NCBI GenBank assembly: GCA_905250125.1
Contig: CAJNOL010000066.1
Coordinates: 117,227-181,226, forward strand
Direction: 5' to 3'
Source: Rotaria sordida
Lineage: Eukaryota; Rotifera; Eurotatoria; Philodinida; Philodinidae
DNA: 64,000 bases
Shown here: piece after piece, positions 61,367 through 64,000 of the stretch
Numbering within the stretch: the stretch's first letter is position 1
Layout: every line of letters begins with the position of its first letter
The notes under the pieces: model-generated
The model's input: the letters and a program-made list of their open reading frames with translations, nothing else
Database searches by the model: none
Told to the model about the DNA's origin: nothing
Program-made: the position numbers and the translations under genes

Positions 61367-64000
61367 AGGAGTTATTTGATTATATTTTACTTATGAAATA
61401 TACATTATATGTGCATCATCCTGATAATTGATATAGTCGCTTTTTCTTTCTGTTAACAATGCTACTCTATTTTCCATAGAATCGACTAATTTTTCATTAG
61501 ATTCATTAGCTAAGTTTCTTCATTCTTTTTTTTCATTTTTTCAATAAAATGATTGATCGACACATTCGGTTCTTTGTTTATTCTTAGCTTCATCAATGCG
61601 CGATATCTTCCATTGGGTTATAGTCTGTGAGTTTTATATTCCACTTAAATCTTTTTTTAAAATATCATCACTTGTTAGAAATGATTTCGAGATCGGTTTC
61701 ATTGAATGTACACTTGCAGTTTTTAAATCTTCTTTTTAGCATTGTTTTACTAATTTTTATACCTCTTTTTGATAACTTAAATACAATTCAACCGACAGAT
61801 TCGATTAAATGTTGAGCTATCCTCAACGGAGTCGTTACATCTTTTCTTTCCGGTATATATCGAATTTTATGCAACTTATGCGCCAGCAGCTATTTCGTAC
61901 CTTTTAAGCTCACAATTTACAATCGACTCACTGATGCGTATAAATATTGTAAAAGACTAGTATTTGACACGTATGGGACACAGCTCTGCATTTATGGAAA
62001 ACTTATTTATCATCTTTTCTTTAAAAAAAACAAATAAAAACGTCTATTTTCTATTTAGTTATAAGTTGGTGGCAGTACGAATACAAATGCTCGTATTTAC
62101 TCCGGATGATGAGTATCAATAGCCCCTTCAAACAAAGCAAAAAGATGAAACAAATCTCATTATAGAACAAAAATAGAGGACGCGTCCACTTATGGCGACT
62201 ACTGTATGAAGGGTAAAATTTCAGTTTGGAGTCCTTTTTCTACTGTAAATTCGCTTTGTTCGTCCATGTATCTTTTCATTTATTTTCGGTACAGGTATTA
62301 TTCATTGATTAGACGATTAATATAGATTGATATGATTTTAGACAATTACGTGGCAAATCATGATTATTATTTTGAGAATACTATGGATACTCTTAAACAT
62401 CAATTAAGTTTAACAACAGTAGTGAACAAAGGCTCATGGACATTTTATCACAACTTTTACAGCTATGTCTTTGTCGACGTGAGCGATATTTCAATTGTAA
62501 TTACCAAAGTAAATGATTAACTTAAATCAAGTTCAAATATGTAAGAACTCACTACGTAAAAATCATCAATTGTTTGTTGACATTTGGATTCATCTTTATT
62601 CTAATTATGTTTCAGTATGAACAATGTATAATACAATTAAATCATAAAAATAATTACTATGTTGTTAGAAATATAAGTAGATATTAATGAAACAATTCTT
62701 ATCTCATTTATAGTTCTATATTCATCTAAGTAGTTTAGAATATCCAGTAAAATGATCTAGAGTTGATTCCTATAATCAGTATTTTTGTTTTTGACAAAAG
62801 ATTGTGTGAATCGAGGAATTCGAATTTCTAATCAATTTCTCGAAATTGTATAAAGTCCTCGACACATTAGAAGACTTCCACCATAATAGAACATCTCCCT
62901 TGAATAAACAATGCAAACGACAGATTAGAACATTCCGCTTCCTCTAATTTATTTGCATAACTAAATAAACATAGAACATCTCTTATAGATAATGATCTAA
63001 GCTCAAATTCTCATCTACTGCCATTAAATATTCATCACGATCACATTAATCAAGATCTGATTCAGAAAGAGATGAACCAATTACAAATGCAATAATGAAA
63101 ACTTAATATAAACGGCTGATCTTGAAGGATATACTGGAAAACCAAAAAATCTTTTTTTTTATCTATTTGTTCGTATGAAATTGGAACATTTTATAAATGA
63201 ATTCAATATAGACTGGTTTTTTTTTGTTCACTGTACTAGCGTGGAAGAATCAAATAGATGTTAGTAATAACATAATCAGGGTAAAAAGAGTTGTTTATAA
63301 TACTTATATCGTTGGAAATAAGAAAAAAATGACTTGTTTAAGGGACATAATAGAAAACCCTCTTGTAACTTATGAACAATAAGATAGAATAAAAGATCCA
63401 GGGCCTTCTAACTTCTAATGTGTCGATAACTTTAAATAATAATTTAAAATTCAACAATGTTGAAGATTAGACAAGATGTATATGATCAACATAATGCCTA
63501 CATGTATGCATTCATATGAATATAACTTATAATGTATTTTGTTTATTATTGGGCAATTAGATGTCTTTTATTAATTTTGTTATTATTATCTATCATATAT
63601 AATGTATATATGTTTATTCTCTAAAGAAATGATGAACAACAAAAAAAATTGATTAAATGGAATATAAAGAAATTTATTTGAATGTAAAGTTATATTATAA
63701 TATATATATATATATTTATTTTTCTAACATAAAAATATAATCAAAATGAAATGAAATAGAATGTGAAATGCAAATGTCGTATAGGACTGAAGCCTATCGA
63801 ATCAGCATAACATCGAGCAGAAACTCAGCGGATCGCAATATGACGGTTGCTCTCACGTGTACGTTACTCTGTTACTGAAGAAAGTCGTTTACAATCGATT
63901 CTAGCCATTAGTGTTGTTTCGACTAAAAATGCATCATTGCAATCATAATCTCATTTCAATTATGACAAAGCAACAATACGGTAGCTTCATTCATATATCC
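61367..64000. other. Non-coding right end
   Basis: No gene recognised. About 62178-62210 on the plus strand (GACGCG-CCACTTATGGCGACTA) matches the minus-strand start of the RT fragment at about 61318-61350, so a small inverted scrap of the same element is present. A frame at 62332-62520 (62 codons) matches nothing I know. An (AT)n tract lies near 63700-63716. Confidence 0.5.

Noticed and set aside
61627-62520. Two 62-codon plus-strand frames
   Set aside because: No domain, no signal for a start, and placed among transposon scraps.
63770-63960. Less AT-rich right end, considered for an RNA gene
   Set aside because: No tRNA, 5S rRNA or snRNA hallmark could be matched, and the window ends before the region does.

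Overview
The window looks like genomic DNA of a bdelloid rotifer, most like Rotaria. It is very AT-rich, the genes have many introns that are often only 50-70 bp, non-coding DNA is full of fold-back elements and transposon remnants, several spots carry degenerate TGTGGG-type repeats (the bdelloid telomere motif), and one gene is an ADP-ribosyltransferase-TPR protein of a kind common in Rotaria. Species is inferred, not proven. Exon chains were built by hand from GT/AG sites, reading phase and family similarity. Two runs of ten N (35949-35958, 48991-49000) mark scaffold joins, so order across them is less certain.

Layout. 1-5.2 kb: no host gene; an inverted-repeat element, a piggyBac remnant with TTAA ends, and fold-back elements. 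5.2-6.5 kb (-): innexin. 12.1-16.8 kb (-): 15-exon Na+/Ca2+ exchanger with a duplicated, apparently mutually exclusive exon at the start of Calx-beta 1. 20.8-21.9 kb (+): secreted App1/DUF2183-type phosphatase. 25.3-28.2 kb (-): WIPI/Atg18 autophagy beta-propeller. 28.3-33.2 kb (-): NPL4, the p97/Cdc48 ubiquitin cofactor, ending 114 bp upstream of the WIPI start codon. 37.1-38.9 kb: a decayed copy of the outer parts of this NPL4-WIPI unit. 39.1-44.1 kb (+): secreted protein of ten sushi/CCP domains. 44.2-46.9 kb (-): SLC7-type amino-acid transporter, tail-to-tail with the CCP gene. 50.8-52.3 kb (-): broken fibronectin-III pseudogene. 56.8-59.0 kb (-): ADP-ribosyltransferase-TPR gene between telomere-like inverted repeats. 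60.4-61.4 kb (-): fragment of a non-LTR reverse transcriptase.

The left and middle parts carry conserved animal genes for cell coupling, ion transport, autophagy, ubiquitin extraction and amino-acid transport. The right end, from about 50 kb, looks accessory and subtelomere-like: a pseudogene, long inverted repeats, telomere-like tracts, an intronless effector-type gene and a LINE remnant. NPL4 and WIPI are the only pair that suggests joint expression. No convincing tRNA, rRNA or CRISPR was seen.
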